NCBI GenBank assembly: GCA_030549855.1
Contig: JAUQQP010000034.1
Coordinates: forward strand, 1 to 64,000
Source: Cyanobacteriota bacterium SRBZ.bins.94.201705
GTDB taxonomy: Bacteria > Cyanobacteriota > Cyanobacteriia > Cyanobacteriales > Cyanobacteriaceae
Direction: 5' to 3'
DNA length: 64,000 nt
Below are positions 28,690 to 38,807 of this stretch, in pieces; within the stretch, counting starts at the first letter, position 1, and each line of letters opens with the position of its first letter. The notes under the pieces were generated by a model that did no database searches, was not told the DNA's origin, and saw only the letters and a program-made list of their open reading frames with translations. A program made the position numbers and the translations under genes.

Positions 28690-29455
28690 AATCAAAATCT
28701 CTATTAACCCTATTTCTGGGATGGAGAGGAATCCTCCTCCCTTGTTGCTGGCGTGGAGATAAACCCTGCCGGGGAGAGACACCCTACCTCTGCAACAGGG
28801 ACAAAGATAAACCTTATCCTAGGAAGAGAGACAAGACAAACCCCCATTCTTGTCTACTCTCAACCTACAACCCTACTGCCGACAATAGCCAACAATAGGC
28901 CCCATTCTGTCGCCAGGGTAGCAAAAAAAATAGGGCACTGTCAAGGGGATAAGGGGTATACCACCAACAGACACCCTAGTGGTAGGGATAAACCTCAGGT
29001 CTGCCAAAAAGAGAAATAAGCTTCCGCCCGGCCATACACGTCCCAGGCGACGGGGATAAAGACAACACCTATCTTAAAAAGAGAGACAAGACAAACCCCC
29101 ACCCTTGTCTACTCTAAACCTATCAACAACCCCACTGCCTACAATAGCCAATAGTACACCCCCAGCATACCACCAGGCTAGCAAAAAAAATAGGGTACTG
29201 TCAAGGGGATGGGGGGCATACCACCAACAGATACCCTAGGTCTATCCATATTAGGGATAAACCCACGTGGGCCAAGGATAGATATAAACCCCCGCCCTGC
29301 CAACAATAGACAACTAACCCCCGCAGGGGTATAGATAAACCCTACCCCCTACAACCCTACTGCCTACAATAGCCAACAATACGCCCCCATTATGCCACCA
29401 GGGTAGCAAAAAAAATAGGGCACTGTCAAGGGGATAAGGGGCATACTGCCATGTA
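28690..29455. repeat. Intergenic array: three ~150-bp imperfect repeats plus GATAAACC minirepeats
   Basis: A conserved core occurs three times: ACAATAGCC, then an A8-containing stretch GCAAAAAAAATAGGG at 28921, 29181 and 29406, then CTGTCAAGGGGAT. The spacings are 260 and 225 bp. Between the cores are many copies of GGGATAAACC or GAGATAAACC, the complement of the repeat coded in the neighbouring gene. Read on the minus strand, each core holds CCCCTTGACA followed by an A/T spacer, like a promoter with a poor -10. No gene is present; the array fills the whole space between the transglutaminase gene and PrxQ. Confidence 0.8.
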
Positions 29456-29459
29456 CTCC

Positions 29460-29915
29460 CTAGAGGGACTGAATGGTTTTTAGGGCTTCTTGCACATGGG
29501 CTTTGACATCCAACAGGGAATTGAAAATATGTCGGATGATGCCGTCTTTGTCGATAACATAGGTGACTCTGCCAGGGATGAAAAAGAGAGTGTTGGGTAC
29601 ACCGTATAGTTTCCTAACCCGGTTGTCTTCGTCACTGAGAAGGGGAAAGGGAAGTTGATATTTGCTGGCGAATTGGCGGTGAGATTGGGGAGAATCACTG
29701 CTGATGCCGATAACCTCTGCGCCTGCCTCCTGAAATACTTGGTAATTATCCCTGAATGTGCAGGATTCGATGGTGCAACCGGGGGTGTCGTCTTTGGGGT
29801 AGAAAAACAAGACAACGGCCTTTTTGCCAAGGAAGTCACTCAGACGGACTATTTTACCATCTGCACTGGGCAAGGCAAAATCTGGTGCTTTATCTCCAAC
29901 CTTTAAGCTAGTCAT
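29460..29915 (-). CDS. bcp: Peroxiredoxin Q/BCP, two-cysteine type
   Basis: The thiol peroxidase reduces peroxides with electrons from thioredoxin. The peroxidatic Cys47 and resolving Cys52 are in [10 protein letters not shown], the atypical 2-Cys arrangement of PrxQ. The Arg and Thr of the active site are in DDTPGC and further downstream. The length of 151 residues is normal and there is no signal peptide, so it is cytoplasmic. A second, exported PrxQ is at 52944. Confidence 0.94.
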   Translation of the reverse strand: MTSLKVGDKAPDFALPSADGKIVRLSDFLGKKAVVLFFYPKDDTPGCTIESCTFRDNYQVFQEAGAEVIGISSDSPQSHRQFASKYQLPFPLLSDEDNRVRKLYGVPNTLFFIPGRVTYVIDKDGIIRHIFNSLLDVKAHVQEALKTIQSL

Positions 29916-30033
29916 AATCTGAAGGAAAATCGTTAGTAAAATAATAACTAATTTGAAGAATAATTGTATACCAACGCCCAGAGGGGTTATGATAATAAGG
30001 GGACATTTAGCGGAAAGTAGTATATAGGAATTT

Positions 30034-30798
30034 ATGGAACTAACTTTGGCCTCCTTCTACCGGTTTTTGCCACTGGAGAATTTAAAGGATTTACAGGAGG
30101 AAATACTAAAAAGGTGTGAGGAGGGAGAAATAAGGGGCACCATCTTGTTGGCTAGGGAGGGAATAAATGCTAATATTGTAGGGAGGAGGGAAAAATTGGA
30201 TGAGGTAATTGACCAGATAAAAAAACTACTTAACTGTGAGGAGGTAGAAATCAAATATGCCCCAGTGACAGACTATCCCTTCAAGAAAATGAAGGTGAAA
30301 ATAAAAAGAGAAATTATCACTTTCGGTGTACCAGAGGCCAACCCCAAGGAAAGAGTAGGCATCTACGTGACAGCCAAGGATTGGAATAATTTAATATCTC
30401 AACCGGATGTAAAACTAATAGACACCAGAAATGAGTATGAGGTAAAAATTGGGACTTTTAAAGGCGCCATCAACCCCCATATCCACTCTTTTAGACAACT
30501 GAGGGATTATATAGAGGAAAACTTAGATCCCCAAAAGGATACCAAAATAGCAATGTTTTGCACAGGGGGAATTCGCTGTGAAAAAGCTACTGCCTATATG
30601 CTTCATAAGGGGTTTAAAGAAGTTTATCACCTGAAGGGAGGTATTTTAAAATATCTGGAAGAAATACCACCAGAAGAGAGTCTATGGGAGGGAGAATGCT
30701 TCGTATTCGATGACAGAGTAGCAGTAAAACATGGCCTAGAAAAAGGAAGTTATAAACTTGATCCAAAAACGGGAAATCCTATTCCTATTGACAGTTAA
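30034..30798 (+). CDS. trhO: tRNA uridine 34 hydroxylase, rhodanese domain (TrhO/YceA)
   Basis: The 254-residue protein has an N-terminal alpha/beta domain ([14 protein letters not shown]) and a rhodanese domain with [20 protein letters not shown] and the active-site loop [11 protein letters not shown] (Cys176, Cys182). TrhO proteins hydroxylate U34 of tRNA, the first step of 5-methoxyuridine-type wobble modification. The stop codon overlaps an ATG of the next frame by one base. Confidence 0.92.
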   Translation: MELTLASFYRFLPLENLKDLQEEILKRCEEGEIRGTILLAREGINANIVGRREKLDEVIDQIKKLLNCEEVEIKYAPVTDYPFKKMKVKIKREIITFGVPEANPKERVGIYVTAKDWNNLISQPDVKLIDTRNEYEVKIGTFKGAINPHIHSFRQLRDYIEENLDPQKDTKIAMFCTGGIRCEKATAYMLHKGFKEVYHLKGGILKYLEEIPPEESLWEGECFVFDDRVAVKHGLEKGSYKLDPKTGNPIPIDS

Positions 30799-30821
30799 TG
30801 GGATTTGAGGGAAGAGGAAAA

Positions 30822-31418
30822 ATGTTGATATTGGGAGACTTTATCCAACAATTTCCCCCGGAAAGGGATTCCCTGGAATTGACTTTTACACCTACCTCTG
30901 TGCCACTGAAAAGACGCTGGCGAAATAACAGACTATCCGCCCACTTTATAGCAGACTATTTTACCACTTTTCTACCTCTAGACGACAGTGACGCTGAACA
31001 ACAAAGGAGAATTCAAGAGAGTAAGTCGGCGGTGTCCTATGTGGCCAATGAGTTGTTAGAAAATGCGATGAAGTACAATTATGAAGAGGCACAGACACAG
31101 GTAAAATTTGGTGTTCATTTTCTGGGCAATGAGAGTCTAATAGCGGTGGTTTTCGCTACTAATAGCATAAGCGCACAAAGAAGAGAAAAATTGGAGAAGT
31201 TCATCCATAAACTGTTTTCAAGTGACCCAGAACAATTATACATGGAACACATAGAAAAAGGGGCAAATGACTGTCACGATGAAGAAGAATCCTGTGGTTT
31301 AGGCCTACTGACAATGATTAATGACTACAAGGCTAAACTAGGGTGGAAATTTGAGGAAGTAGCCAAGGGGGAGATGGAATTTTATATGGTAACCACCATG
31401 GTGCAAATAGAAGTGTGA
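30822..31418 (+). CDS. HATPase-like / DUF6272-type switch protein
   Basis: The 198-residue protein contains an N-box-like motif (VANELLENAMKYN) and a later glycine motif (SCGLGLLTMINDY), as in GHKL ATPase anti-sigma kinases of the SpoIIAB/RsbW type. Similar cyanobacterial proteins fall in DUF6272. ATG 30822 follows GAGGAAAA, a better ribosome site than the ATG at 30798 that overlaps trhO. The next gene is a STAS-like protein 49 bp on, so the pair probably forms a kinase/antagonist partner-switch module. The target is unknown. Confidence 0.7.
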   Translation: MLILGDFIQQFPPERDSLELTFTPTSVPLKRRWRNNRLSAHFIADYFTTFLPLDDSDAEQQRRIQESKSAVSYVANELLENAMKYNYEEAQTQVKFGVHFLGNESLIAVVFATNSISAQRREKLEKFIHKLFSSDPEQLYMEHIEKGANDCHDEEESCGLGLLTMINDYKAKLGWKFEEVAKGEMEFYMVTTMVQIEV

Positions 31419-31467
31419 ATTGGCCTATAATAAATCCTAGTTATTGTCTGGGAAAACAGGAAGAAAA

Positions 31468-31821
31468 ATGGAGAGAAAAAGGATAGAGGGAACGGACTAT
31501 GTGGTAGAATTTGATCCGGGGAAAAACTGTGTAAATTTTAGGGGGGAATTGAGTCTAGGAGGCCCTCAAGAATACTCACCAATAAGGGAATTGTTGGAGG
31601 CAGTGGCAGAGGAAGAACCAGAAAATATGACCATCAACTTGAGGGAATTACACTTTTTAAATAGTTCTGGTATAAGCATGCTGTCTAAATTCGTAATAGG
31701 ATTGAGGAAGAGGAAAAAAATTCAACTAACAATTTTGGGGTCAGAGGAAATTCCCTGGCAGAAGAAGTCATTAAAAAACTTCCAAAAATTCCTTCCGGGG
31801 CTAAAATTAGAAATAAGCTAG
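31468..31821 (+). CDS. STAS-like anti-sigma antagonist
   Basis: The 117-residue protein has the STAS-type helix-loop with the phosphorylatable serine region in LRELHFLNSSGISMLSKFVI, preceded by a beta-rich half. It follows the HATPase-like gene in the same direction, matching a SpoIIAA/SpoIIAB-type pair in reversed order. ATG 31468 is preferred to an in-frame TTG at 31444 because AGGAAG sits just upstream. Confidence 0.75.
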   Translation: MERKRIEGTDYVVEFDPGKNCVNFRGELSLGGPQEYSPIRELLEAVAEEEPENMTINLRELHFLNSSGISMLSKFVIGLRKRKKIQLTILGSEEIPWQKKSLKNFQKFLPGLKLEIS

Positions 31822-31832
31822 AAGAGGAAAAA

Positions 31833-32300
31833 TTAATAGCTAATTTTGGCAAAAAGAGGGGTAAAAAAAAGGGAACTGAAAACCCCTAAAAGCAAGCCAA
31901 CCAGGACTTGAAAAGGGGTATGCCCCAACAATTCCTTCAACCTCTCCTCATGGAATTTCTCATTACGTAGTTCATCCATAATCTGATTAAGAATACGGGC
32001 TTGCTTGCCAGCAGCCTGTCTGACACCGGCGGCATCATACATGACAATAAGGGCAAAAACAGTAGCCATGGCAAACTCGGGGGAATTCCACCCCAAGGTT
32101 TGTCCTACACCGGTAGCAAGGGCAGCGACAAGGGCAGAATGGGCACTAGGCATACCACCGGTGCTAACGAGGAAACGAAAGCTGAATTTACGATGGCTGA
32201 TGGTATCCACCCAGACTTTGATAATTTGGGCGAGGACACAGGTGAGAAGGGGGATAATGAGTAATTGGTTGGTAAGGATTGCCCTAAAAATATCCATCAT
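31833..32300 (-). CDS. Divergent PAP2-family membrane protein (DUF212/YuiD)
   Basis: The 155-residue protein has about four membrane segments. It carries the conserved STGGMPSAHSALVAALATGV, resembling the PSxSH motif of acid phosphatase/vanadium haloperoxidase enzymes, and YDAAGVRQAAGKQARILNQI. Family members are small membrane phosphatase-like proteins of unresolved function. It lies five bases after crtE and is probably co-transcribed with it, so a role with prenyl diphosphates is possible but unproven. Confidence 0.88.
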   Translation of the reverse strand: MMDIFRAILTNQLLIIPLLTCVLAQIIKVWVDTISHRKFSFRFLVSTGGMPSAHSALVAALATGVGQTLGWNSPEFAMATVFALIVMYDAAGVRQAAGKQARILNQIMDELRNEKFHEERLKELLGHTPFQVLVGLLLGVFSSLFFTPLFAKISY

Positions 32301-32305
32301 GGGGA

Positions 32306-33229
32306 TTAGTTTTTCCGACTGACGATATACTCAGCAATGGCGCATAGAGGGATAGCCTTTTCCCCGTAGAAGGAGAGTTGTTGGATGGCGGCGTCTACCA
32401 ATTCTCGGGCTTTTTGACGGGAGACTTCCACTCCCCAGAGTCGAGGATAGGTAGCCTTTTGGGCGGATACGTCTTTACCGGCGGTTTTGCCCAATTCCTC
32501 GCTGGTAGCGGTGACATCCAGGATGTCGTCTACAATTTGAAAAGCCAAACCGATGTTTTGGGCATACCCAGAAAGACGTTGTAAATCCTCTGGTTGGGCG
32601 CCAGCCAAGACTGCCCCACAGGAGACACAGGCTTCCAGAAGGGCACCAGTTTTACGACGGTGGATGGAAGTCAACATTTCTGCAGTGATGTCGGGTTTGC
32701 CTTCGTATTCTAAGTCTAACACTTGCCCCCCTACTAGCCCTTTTGCACCCACAGCCTCACCGAGAATAGCCAAAACCTTTACTACCCTTTCTGGAGGTAC
32801 GCCAGTAGTATTCTTGGCCACATACTCAAAGGAATAGGCCAACAAACCATCCCCTGCCAGGATAGCAATATCCTCCCCATAAACCTTGTGGTTGGTAAGA
32901 CGCCCTCGCCTATAATCATCGTTATCCATAGCCGGCAAATCATCATGGATAAGAGACATAGTATGTATCATTTCTAGGGCAATGGCAGTAGGCATAGCCA
33001 CCTCTTCCGTTTGCCCCAACAATTCTGCAGTAGCCAGACACAAAATGGGGCGAAGACGCTTACCCCCCGCCAGAAGGGAGTAACGCATAGCTTCATATAT
33101 TTTAGCAGGCTCACCTATAGGCAGGGAGGCATCCAAGGCTTTTTCTATCTTCTCCTTCTTCTGGTGGAGATACTGTTGTAGATTGAATTGCTCGGTGTTG
33201 CCTGTGGGTTTCACTTCTAATGGTATCAT
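32306..33229 (-). CDS. crtE: Geranylgeranyl diphosphate synthase
   Basis: This is a polyprenyl synthase of 307 residues with the first aspartate-rich motif DDLPAMD (residues 96-102, a bacterial/plant type II GGPPS spacing) and the second motif DDILDV. GGKRLRP and the [18 protein letters not shown] region are also present. It makes GGPP for carotenoids, the chlorophyll phytyl tail and quinones. It starts divergently from icd with 139 bp between the starts. Confidence 0.95.
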   Translation of the reverse strand: MIPLEVKPTGNTEQFNLQQYLHQKKEKIEKALDASLPIGEPAKIYEAMRYSLLAGGKRLRPILCLATAELLGQTEEVAMPTAIALEMIHTMSLIHDDLPAMDNDDYRRGRLTNHKVYGEDIAILAGDGLLAYSFEYVAKNTTGVPPERVVKVLAILGEAVGAKGLVGGQVLDLEYEGKPDITAEMLTSIHRRKTGALLEACVSCGAVLAGAQPEDLQRLSGYAQNIGLAFQIVDDILDVTATSEELGKTAGKDVSAQKATYPRLWGVEVSRQKARELVDAAIQQLSFYGEKAIPLCAIAEYIVSRKN

Positions 33230-33368
33230 TGTAATAATTTAAAGTACAGGAAAGTGAGCGGCTTTGTAATCAATTATCAACTATTGGGGACGATAGATCA
33301 AGAAAATGGGGAAGAGGGGATATAATATTGCATTTGCCAACTGTAGATACTGTGTGTGATAGTAAGAC

Positions 33369-34799
33369 ATGTTTGAGAAGATAACGCCTCCAGAGAGGGG
33401 GGAGAAGATTCGGTTTAACAATGGACAACCGGTAGTTCCCGATGAGCCCATAATCCCCTATATTAGGGGAGATGGCATAGGAGTGGATATTTGGCCTGCC
33501 ACGGAGAAGGTAATTAATGCGGCAGTAGAGAAGGCTTATGGGGGCAAAAGAAAGATACACTGGTTCAAGGTGTATGCAGGGGATGAGGCTTGTGAGAAAT
33601 ATGGCGCCTATCAGTACCTCCCTGAGGATACCATAAATGCCATTAGGGAATATGGTATAGCCATAAAAGGTCCCTTAACTACGCCTGTAGGGGGAGGTAT
33701 TCGGTCCTTAAACGTAGCCCTAAGACAGATTTTCGATTTATATGCCTGTGTACGTCCTTGTCGTTATTATGAGGGTACACCATCCCCTCACAGAAATCCA
33801 GAAAAGCTGGATGTAATTGTTTACAGGGAAAACACAGAAGATATTTATCTGGGGATAGAATGGCAACAGGGCTCAGAAATAGGACAAAAACTCATTAAAA
33901 TTCTAAACGAGGAGTTAATACCTGCTACCCCTGAACACAAAAATAAGAGAATTCCCCTAGACGCCGGCATTGGCATCAAGCCTATTAGTAAAAAAGGCAG
34001 CCAGAGACTCATTCGTCGCGCCATTCAACACGCCTTAAAACTCCCCAAGCCTAAACGGGTGGTTACCCTAGTACATAAAGGTAACATCATGAAATACACA
34101 GAGGGAGCCTTTCGTGACTGGGGGTATGAGTTGGCCACCACAGAATTTCGACTACACTGTGTTACCGAAAGGGAATCCTGGATTTTGAGCAACAAGGAGG
34201 CCAATCCTAATATTACCATTGAAGAGAATGCCCGTCAAATTGAACCCGGTTACCACTCCCTAACCCCCGAAAAACAAGCCCAGGTGTGTGAAGAGGTTAA
34301 AAGGGTGTTAGACTCCATTTGGACTACCCATGGCAATGGCCAATGGCGGGATAAAGTCCTAGTCAACGACCGAATAGCTGACAATATTTTTCAACAAATC
34401 CAAACCCGTCCTGAGGAGTATTCCATCCTAGCTACCATGAATTTGAATGGAGACTACCTCTCTGACGCCGCCGCCGCTATTGTAGGGGGATTAGGTATGA
34501 GCCCAGGTGCCAACATTGGTGACAATTGTGCCATTTTTGAAGCCACTCATGGTACAGCCCCAAAACACGCCGGGTTAGACAAGGTGAATCCCGCCTCCTT
34601 GATTCTGTCTGGGGTTATGATGTTGGACTTTATGGGTTGGCAGGAAGCGGCTGATTTAATTCGTCATGGCATCAGTAAGGCCATTGCTTCCAGACAGGTT
34701 ACCTATGACTTAGCCCGTCTTATGACTCCCCCCGTCTCCTCTCCTTTAAAATGTTCTGAGTTTGCCCAGGCTATCATCCATCATTTTTCTTCCTATTAA
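33369..34799 (+). CDS. icd: NADP-dependent isocitrate dehydrogenase
   Basis: The enzyme makes 2-oxoglutarate for nitrogen assimilation. The 476-residue sequence has [20 protein letters not shown], the substrate loop [20 protein letters not shown] with its phosphorylatable-serine-type position, the NADP region, and the motif [20 protein letters not shown]. Icd in cyanobacteria is commonly NtcA-regulated; I did not find a convincing GTA-N8-TAC site in the 139-bp upstream region. Confidence 0.97.
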   Translation: MFEKITPPERGEKIRFNNGQPVVPDEPIIPYIRGDGIGVDIWPATEKVINAAVEKAYGGKRKIHWFKVYAGDEACEKYGAYQYLPEDTINAIREYGIAIKGPLTTPVGGGIRSLNVALRQIFDLYACVRPCRYYEGTPSPHRNPEKLDVIVYRENTEDIYLGIEWQQGSEIGQKLIKILNEELIPATPEHKNKRIPLDAGIGIKPISKKGSQRLIRRAIQHALKLPKPKRVVTLVHKGNIMKYTEGAFRDWGYELATTEFRLHCVTERESWILSNKEANPNITIEENARQIEPGYHSLTPEKQAQVCEEVKRVLDSIWTTHGNGQWRDKVLVNDRIADNIFQQIQTRPEEYSILATMNLNGDYLSDAAAAIVGGLGMSPGANIGDNCAIFEATHGTAPKHAGLDKVNPASLILSGVMMLDFMGWQEAADLIRHGISKAIASRQVTYDLARLMTPPVSSPLKCSEFAQAIIHHFSSY

Positions 34800-34835
34800 T
34801 TCAGGGTTAATAACTAGATATTAATACGCAAGTTT

Positions 34836-34862
34836 CGGGCCTTAGGGCCTGCTTTTTTTTAG
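34836..34862 (+). terminator. Rho-independent terminator after icd
   Basis: A six-base-pair GC stem (34836-34841 with 34846-34851, one G-U pair) closes a TTAG loop and is followed by C and at least eight T. It lies 37 bases after the icd stop. Confidence 0.85.
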
Positions 34863-34998
34863 CCTCCCTCCTCATAAAACCGGGGCCTACTTTAAGGAAA
34901 ATTAGTAAAAAAAAGGTTAAAATCAGGGTTAATACTGATTGCACTGAGAAAAAAAACAATTAACATCGTAGCTAGGGAGGGAGACAGGGAGGAAAAAT

Positions 34999-36033
34999 AT
35001 GAAGACGGGATTAGTCATGAGTGGAAAAACGGAAACCAGAGAGGAAAAACCCTGGTGGAATCGCCCCATAATTGGGAAAAAGACGCTGTGTGAGTATTTA
35101 TTTAAAAACCATTCCCGTCTACAAGTTTGTAAAGAGGTAGTCTCTCTCCACGATTATTATTTAGAGGCTTTAGAGGGGATTACTGTTAACTTAAAGGCAC
35201 TTTTCAACGAAAAATTTGCCCAGCCAGGTTTCCTTATTTTTGCCCGCCTCCAAACCCATTTTCAACGATATTATGAGTCCAATAACCACTATGTTTTAGT
35301 GGGCCGCGAGTTGTTTGAAACTATAATAGACAACATAGAAATTCTTCAGAAAATTCAAAGTCTAGAAGACACTGCCACTAGTCAGGCAGCCAAAGAATTC
35401 TTCCGGGAAGTTTTTAAGCTAGTGGGGGAAAATCACCACAAGTTAGTCTTCCAGGAAAAGCTAAATAAACTGGAGGCGCAATTTTTAGATACGGCTAAAG
35501 ATGAAAGGGAAAAAAAATTAATAGAAAATTATAGCAGCTGTTACCGGAAAATATCTGAAATAGACGGGTTAATTAACTTTATTGAGTTGTTGAAAACAGA
35601 AGGACTAAACAAGTGGGAGATATTTGTCAAAATCAAAAAGTTTCTCCACTGTCAACAGGCAGAATCCCTAGAAAATCTCAAACCCTTGTTGTTGTTTGCC
35701 AAGACAGAAGAGACATTTTTCCTCTCCCTGGCAGATAAGATTCTCCACATGAAAGAAGATAAGGAAACTCAGTTGACAAATATAGCAAGAATCATCCAAT
35801 ACATAGGTTTGAATGAAAAATATGCCCACATTTACCCCCAATTCCAGCTATTTTTACGCCAGCTAAGAAAATGGGAAAAAGTCTACCACTCCATCAACTC
35901 CATCAGGAATCAATATGACAGCAATCAGTTTGTTATTCCCCCCACTTTTAAAGCCAAACTACCTGGGTTTGAACTATATAAAACCTATCATGATTATCTG
36001 GGACATGCCCATTTTGTTAAGATGATTTACTAA
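34999..36033 (+). CDS. Hypothetical protein, all-helical
   Basis: The 344-residue protein is soluble and predicted mostly helical and rich in Glu and Lys, with no membrane segment. An ideal ribosome site (GGAGG, six bases) precedes the ATG. I recognise no domain. It precedes a DUF928 gene and a SigI-like sigma factor on the same strand, but a 75-bp gap follows, so operon membership is uncertain. Confidence 0.7.
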   Translation: MKTGLVMSGKTETREEKPWWNRPIIGKKTLCEYLFKNHSRLQVCKEVVSLHDYYLEALEGITVNLKALFNEKFAQPGFLIFARLQTHFQRYYESNNHYVLVGRELFETIIDNIEILQKIQSLEDTATSQAAKEFFREVFKLVGENHHKLVFQEKLNKLEAQFLDTAKDEREKKLIENYSSCYRKISEIDGLINFIELLKTEGLNKWEIFVKIKKFLHCQQAESLENLKPLLLFAKTEETFFLSLADKILHMKEDKETQLTNIARIIQYIGLNEKYAHIYPQFQLFLRQLRKWEKVYHSINSIRNQYDSNQFVIPPTFKAKLPGFELYKTYHDYLGHAHFVKMIY

Positions 36034-36108
36034 TTCAAACATTTCCCCCGGCCCTCCCGTCTCCCTGTTAGAATAAACAATAGGCCTATAGACACTAATA
36101 TCTGTGCC

Positions 36109-36960
36109 ATGGGGAGACTAACAAAGGGATATAAGGAAGTAGGGATAAGGCAGAGTGGTGAAACCAGTCTCCACCCCCTCGTCTCTACCCCCTGGTTAAA
36201 AGTGGGGATTGCCTTCATTCTGACTTGCTGCTGTGTATCCCCCCTCCACAGTCAAACAACCCCAACCACCCCCTCACCCGCCAGTCAAGCCAGCAGAGAA
36301 AAACCAAACCCCAAGTTAAAACTAAGACTACCACTTCCCCCCCAAACCGGTACACCTGTAGGCAGTAACAGAAGCCAAATCCCAGGCGCAACACGATCGC
36401 CTTTCTCCTGTAATTCGACCAGTATCCCACTAGTAGCCTTAATTGCTAATCAAGGGAAAGACTACACCCTCCACAGTCATCCCCGTTTTTGGTTTTATCT
36501 GCCTGTCTTTACTGCAAAGATAACAACTCTAGAATTCACTCTTAGAAACGCTGCCAATCAAACCGCTACTTATCGTATTCCCTTTGCAGCTAATCCCACC
36601 GGCTTATTCAGAATTTCTCTTCCCAAAGAGGCTGAATTTGCCCTACAGGATGGGGAAAATTATACCTGGCAATTGAAACTAGTCTGTCGGGAAGAAAATA
36701 AAGTCACACGCAGCTATAGGGTGACAGGAGGTATTCAAAAACTGGCAACTACTCCCGAATTAGAGTTACAACTGACTCAATTGTCTCCCCTAGAAAGATA
36801 TGAATTCTATCGGGATAATAATCTATGGTACGATGCCGTGGATGAATTGGCCCAATTGTATCTAGAAAATACAGATAACCCTGTCATCAAAAAGGAATGG
36901 CAGAATCTACTTAGATTGTTACAATTACAAGATTTGTCTTTTCAGCCACCGGGGGGATAA
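36109..36960 (+). CDS. DUF928-family secreted protein
   Basis: The 283-residue product has an N-terminal hydrophobic stretch (VGIAFILTCCCVSPLHSQ) after about 30 residues, then a Pro/Thr-rich linker. A DUF928 domain follows (IPLVALIANQGKDYTLHSHP, then RFWFYLPVF and LAQLYLENTDNPVIKKEW). Such proteins are cyanobacterial, exported and of unknown function. The first 30 residues before the signal may indicate a start further in. It lies 34 bp before the SigI-like gene and may be co-expressed. Confidence 0.82.
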   Translation: MGRLTKGYKEVGIRQSGETSLHPLVSTPWLKVGIAFILTCCCVSPLHSQTTPTTPSPASQASREKPNPKLKLRLPLPPQTGTPVGSNRSQIPGATRSPFSCNSTSIPLVALIANQGKDYTLHSHPRFWFYLPVFTAKITTLEFTLRNAANQTATYRIPFAANPTGLFRISLPKEAEFALQDGENYTWQLKLVCREENKVTRSYRVTGGIQKLATTPELELQLTQLSPLERYEFYRDNNLWYDAVDELAQLYLENTDNPVIKKEWQNLLRLLQLQDLSFQPPGG

Positions 36961-36994
36961 TATAACAGTCTAGTCTCAGAAAAATGGCCACATC

Positions 36995-38191
36995 ATGAAG
37001 CCGAGAAGTGATTTATTCGACTTGTTTTCCACCTTTATCCAATTTTCCGAGGATAAGTTTGGGGGATGGCTTACGGATTTAAGACTCAGGAAAAACGTAG
37101 AAAGGATTTCCCAACAGGAGGAGTTTAAAAGCATAAATGAGGAATTCCTAGCCCTATACTTCTATAGACAATGGCTTCACCATCCCAACTCCCTCGCCAA
37201 AAACCATCTTCTTGCCTATCTCCAAGAACCCTGCTATTTAACCGCCTTAAACGTTTTTAGAAGATTCCCCCATCTTCCCTATACTCTATCCGATTACTTT
37301 CAAATTTGTCTAGCTAACTATGAAGAAATATTAAGATACTATAGACCAAATCAGGGCACATCCCTAGCAAATTTTGCTAAGTTGGGATTTAGAACAATCC
37401 TCAATAATAGTCTGAGACAGAAGGCAGCCGCAGACATTTGTACAGATTGGGCGTTGTTGCGTAAAACTAGTAGGAAAAGGCTGATTGCCAGTTTACAAGA
37501 AGCGGGATTGGATTTTTTTACTATACAACAGTATTGTCTGCTTCTCAGTTGTTTTCAGAAAGTCTATACCCCCAGTGAAAAAAAGACGTCTCAAAAACTC
37601 AACTCGCCACCGCCATCTGTCTGGGAGAAAATTATCACCGCCTATCAACAACAACTGAAAAATTATCCCCAGTTGTCGGATAACGCCAGCCAAATTAGTC
37701 CGGGAAAATGCGCTAAAATCCTAAAAAACTGTGCCCAACTCATTCGCCAGTATCTATACCCAAAGACAGTATCCTTAAATGCCACCATTAACAGTCAAGG
37801 AGAATCCAAAGAATTGTTGGAGACAATCGCCTCCGAAAAATCCTCTCCCCTGCAACAAATTATAGAAACCGAAGAGGCTGGTATAAGGGAGAAAGTCTCT
37901 AAAAACATGCAAGAAATTGTTACACAGACTCTCCGTCAACTCCCCTGTGAATTGTTACAAATCCTCGAATTGTATTATAGGGATAATCTCACTCAAAAAT
38001 CCATTGAGCAACAAACAGGTATGAGACAGTACAATATCTCCCGTAAACTGGCAAAGGCAAGAGAGATACTCTTAAAAAATCTAATGGCCTGGATTAGGGA
38101 TAACTTGGATATTCACATTACTCTGGATAACGTTAAAGACATAAATCTCATTTTAGAAGAATGGCTGATTGACTACTATAGTCGGAAATAG
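36995..38191 (+). CDS. SigI-like alternative sigma factor
   Basis: The 398-residue protein has a poorly conserved sigma region 2 (NQGTSLANFAKLGFRTILNN). It has a clear region 4 helix-turn-helix near the end (RQLPCELLQILELYYRDNLT, then QKSIEQQTGMRQYNISRKLA). The length and weak region 2 match the cyanobacterial group 3/4 SigI type. A long helical insertion (about residues 160-290) separates the two. The regulon is unknown; the neighbouring DUF928 gene could be a target or partner. Confidence 0.78.
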   Translation: MKPRSDLFDLFSTFIQFSEDKFGGWLTDLRLRKNVERISQQEEFKSINEEFLALYFYRQWLHHPNSLAKNHLLAYLQEPCYLTALNVFRRFPHLPYTLSDYFQICLANYEEILRYYRPNQGTSLANFAKLGFRTILNNSLRQKAAADICTDWALLRKTSRKRLIASLQEAGLDFFTIQQYCLLLSCFQKVYTPSEKKTSQKLNSPPPSVWEKIITAYQQQLKNYPQLSDNASQISPGKCAKILKNCAQLIRQYLYPKTVSLNATINSQGESKELLETIASEKSSPLQQIIETEEAGIREKVSKNMQEIVTQTLRQLPCELLQILELYYRDNLTQKSIEQQTGMRQYNISRKLAKAREILLKNLMAWIRDNLDIHITLDNVKDINLILEEWLIDYYSRK

Positions 38192-38287
38192 TCTCTCCAA
38201 CTATTGCCCCTTATATAACCTATCCTTAACAAAAATCAACGACAATACAGGACAGTTTTACAAAGAATCTTATAGACAAAGTGCATA

Positions 38288-38293
38288 TATAAT
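38288..38293 (+). promoter_or_regulatory. Candidate -10 element upstream of the hemerythrin gene
   Basis: A perfect TATAAT 61 bases before the ATG lies in an AT-rich stretch. No matching -35 is obvious. Confidence 0.4.
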
Positions 38294-38354
38294 ATACTTA
38301 GATTAACGAAAGCATAATTGACCGAGGAAGTCAACAAGAAAAAAGGAGAAGCTC

Positions 38355-38786
38355 ATGAAAGCAAATTTTGTGGAATTTACCCCAGAATATTATACAGGCA
38401 ACGAGAAAATTGACAAAGAGCACCAACAGTTGTTTACAATCATCAACAGACTTTATAGTGCCATGAGAGAAGGAAAAAGTAAAGTTATATTGCAGGAGAT
38501 ATTAGACGAGTTGTTAGACTACACCATAAAACACTTCACTGACGAGGAATTGTACATGTTATCCTATAACTATCCCCGTTATCATGAACACAAGAGAATC
38601 CATCAAGAATTGACGGACAAGGTAAAACAGTTTCGACAAGAGTTTATGGCGGGTAATAGTTTTATTAGTGTAGAGTTGTTGCTTTTCCTCAACAACTGGC
38701 TAGCCAACCATATCAAGGTAGAAGATTTCGCCTACATGAGACATATAAGAGAAGTGGAAAAACAGAAACAAATGGAAGCAAAATAA
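38355..38786 (+). CDS. Bacteriohemerythrin
   Basis: The 143-residue single-domain protein keeps all di-iron ligands in the expected pattern: His23, His60-x3-Glu64, His79-x3-His83 and His119-x4-Asp124. Hemerythrins bind oxygen and may also sense or store iron or oxygen. A ribosome site (AAGGAGA) precedes the ATG. It has its own terminator and candidate promoter, so it is monocistronic. It lies next to an FHA-GGDEF-EAL gene on the same strand, but no signalling link is shown. Confidence 0.95.
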   Translation: MKANFVEFTPEYYTGNEKIDKEHQQLFTIINRLYSAMREGKSKVILQEILDELLDYTIKHFTDEELYMLSYNYPRYHEHKRIHQELTDKVKQFRQEFMAGNSFISVELLLFLNNWLANHIKVEDFAYMRHIREVEKQKQMEAK

Positions 38787-38807
38787 TTCTAATTACCGGT
38801 TATGGGG

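Noticed and set aside
28820..29455. Possible CRISPR array
   Set aside because: The repeats are about 150 bp, imperfect and unevenly spaced, with no uniform 25-40-bp repeat and no cas genes.
32005..32322. Antisense frames over the PAP2-like gene
   Set aside because: They lie wholly opposite a well-supported gene and lack motifs.
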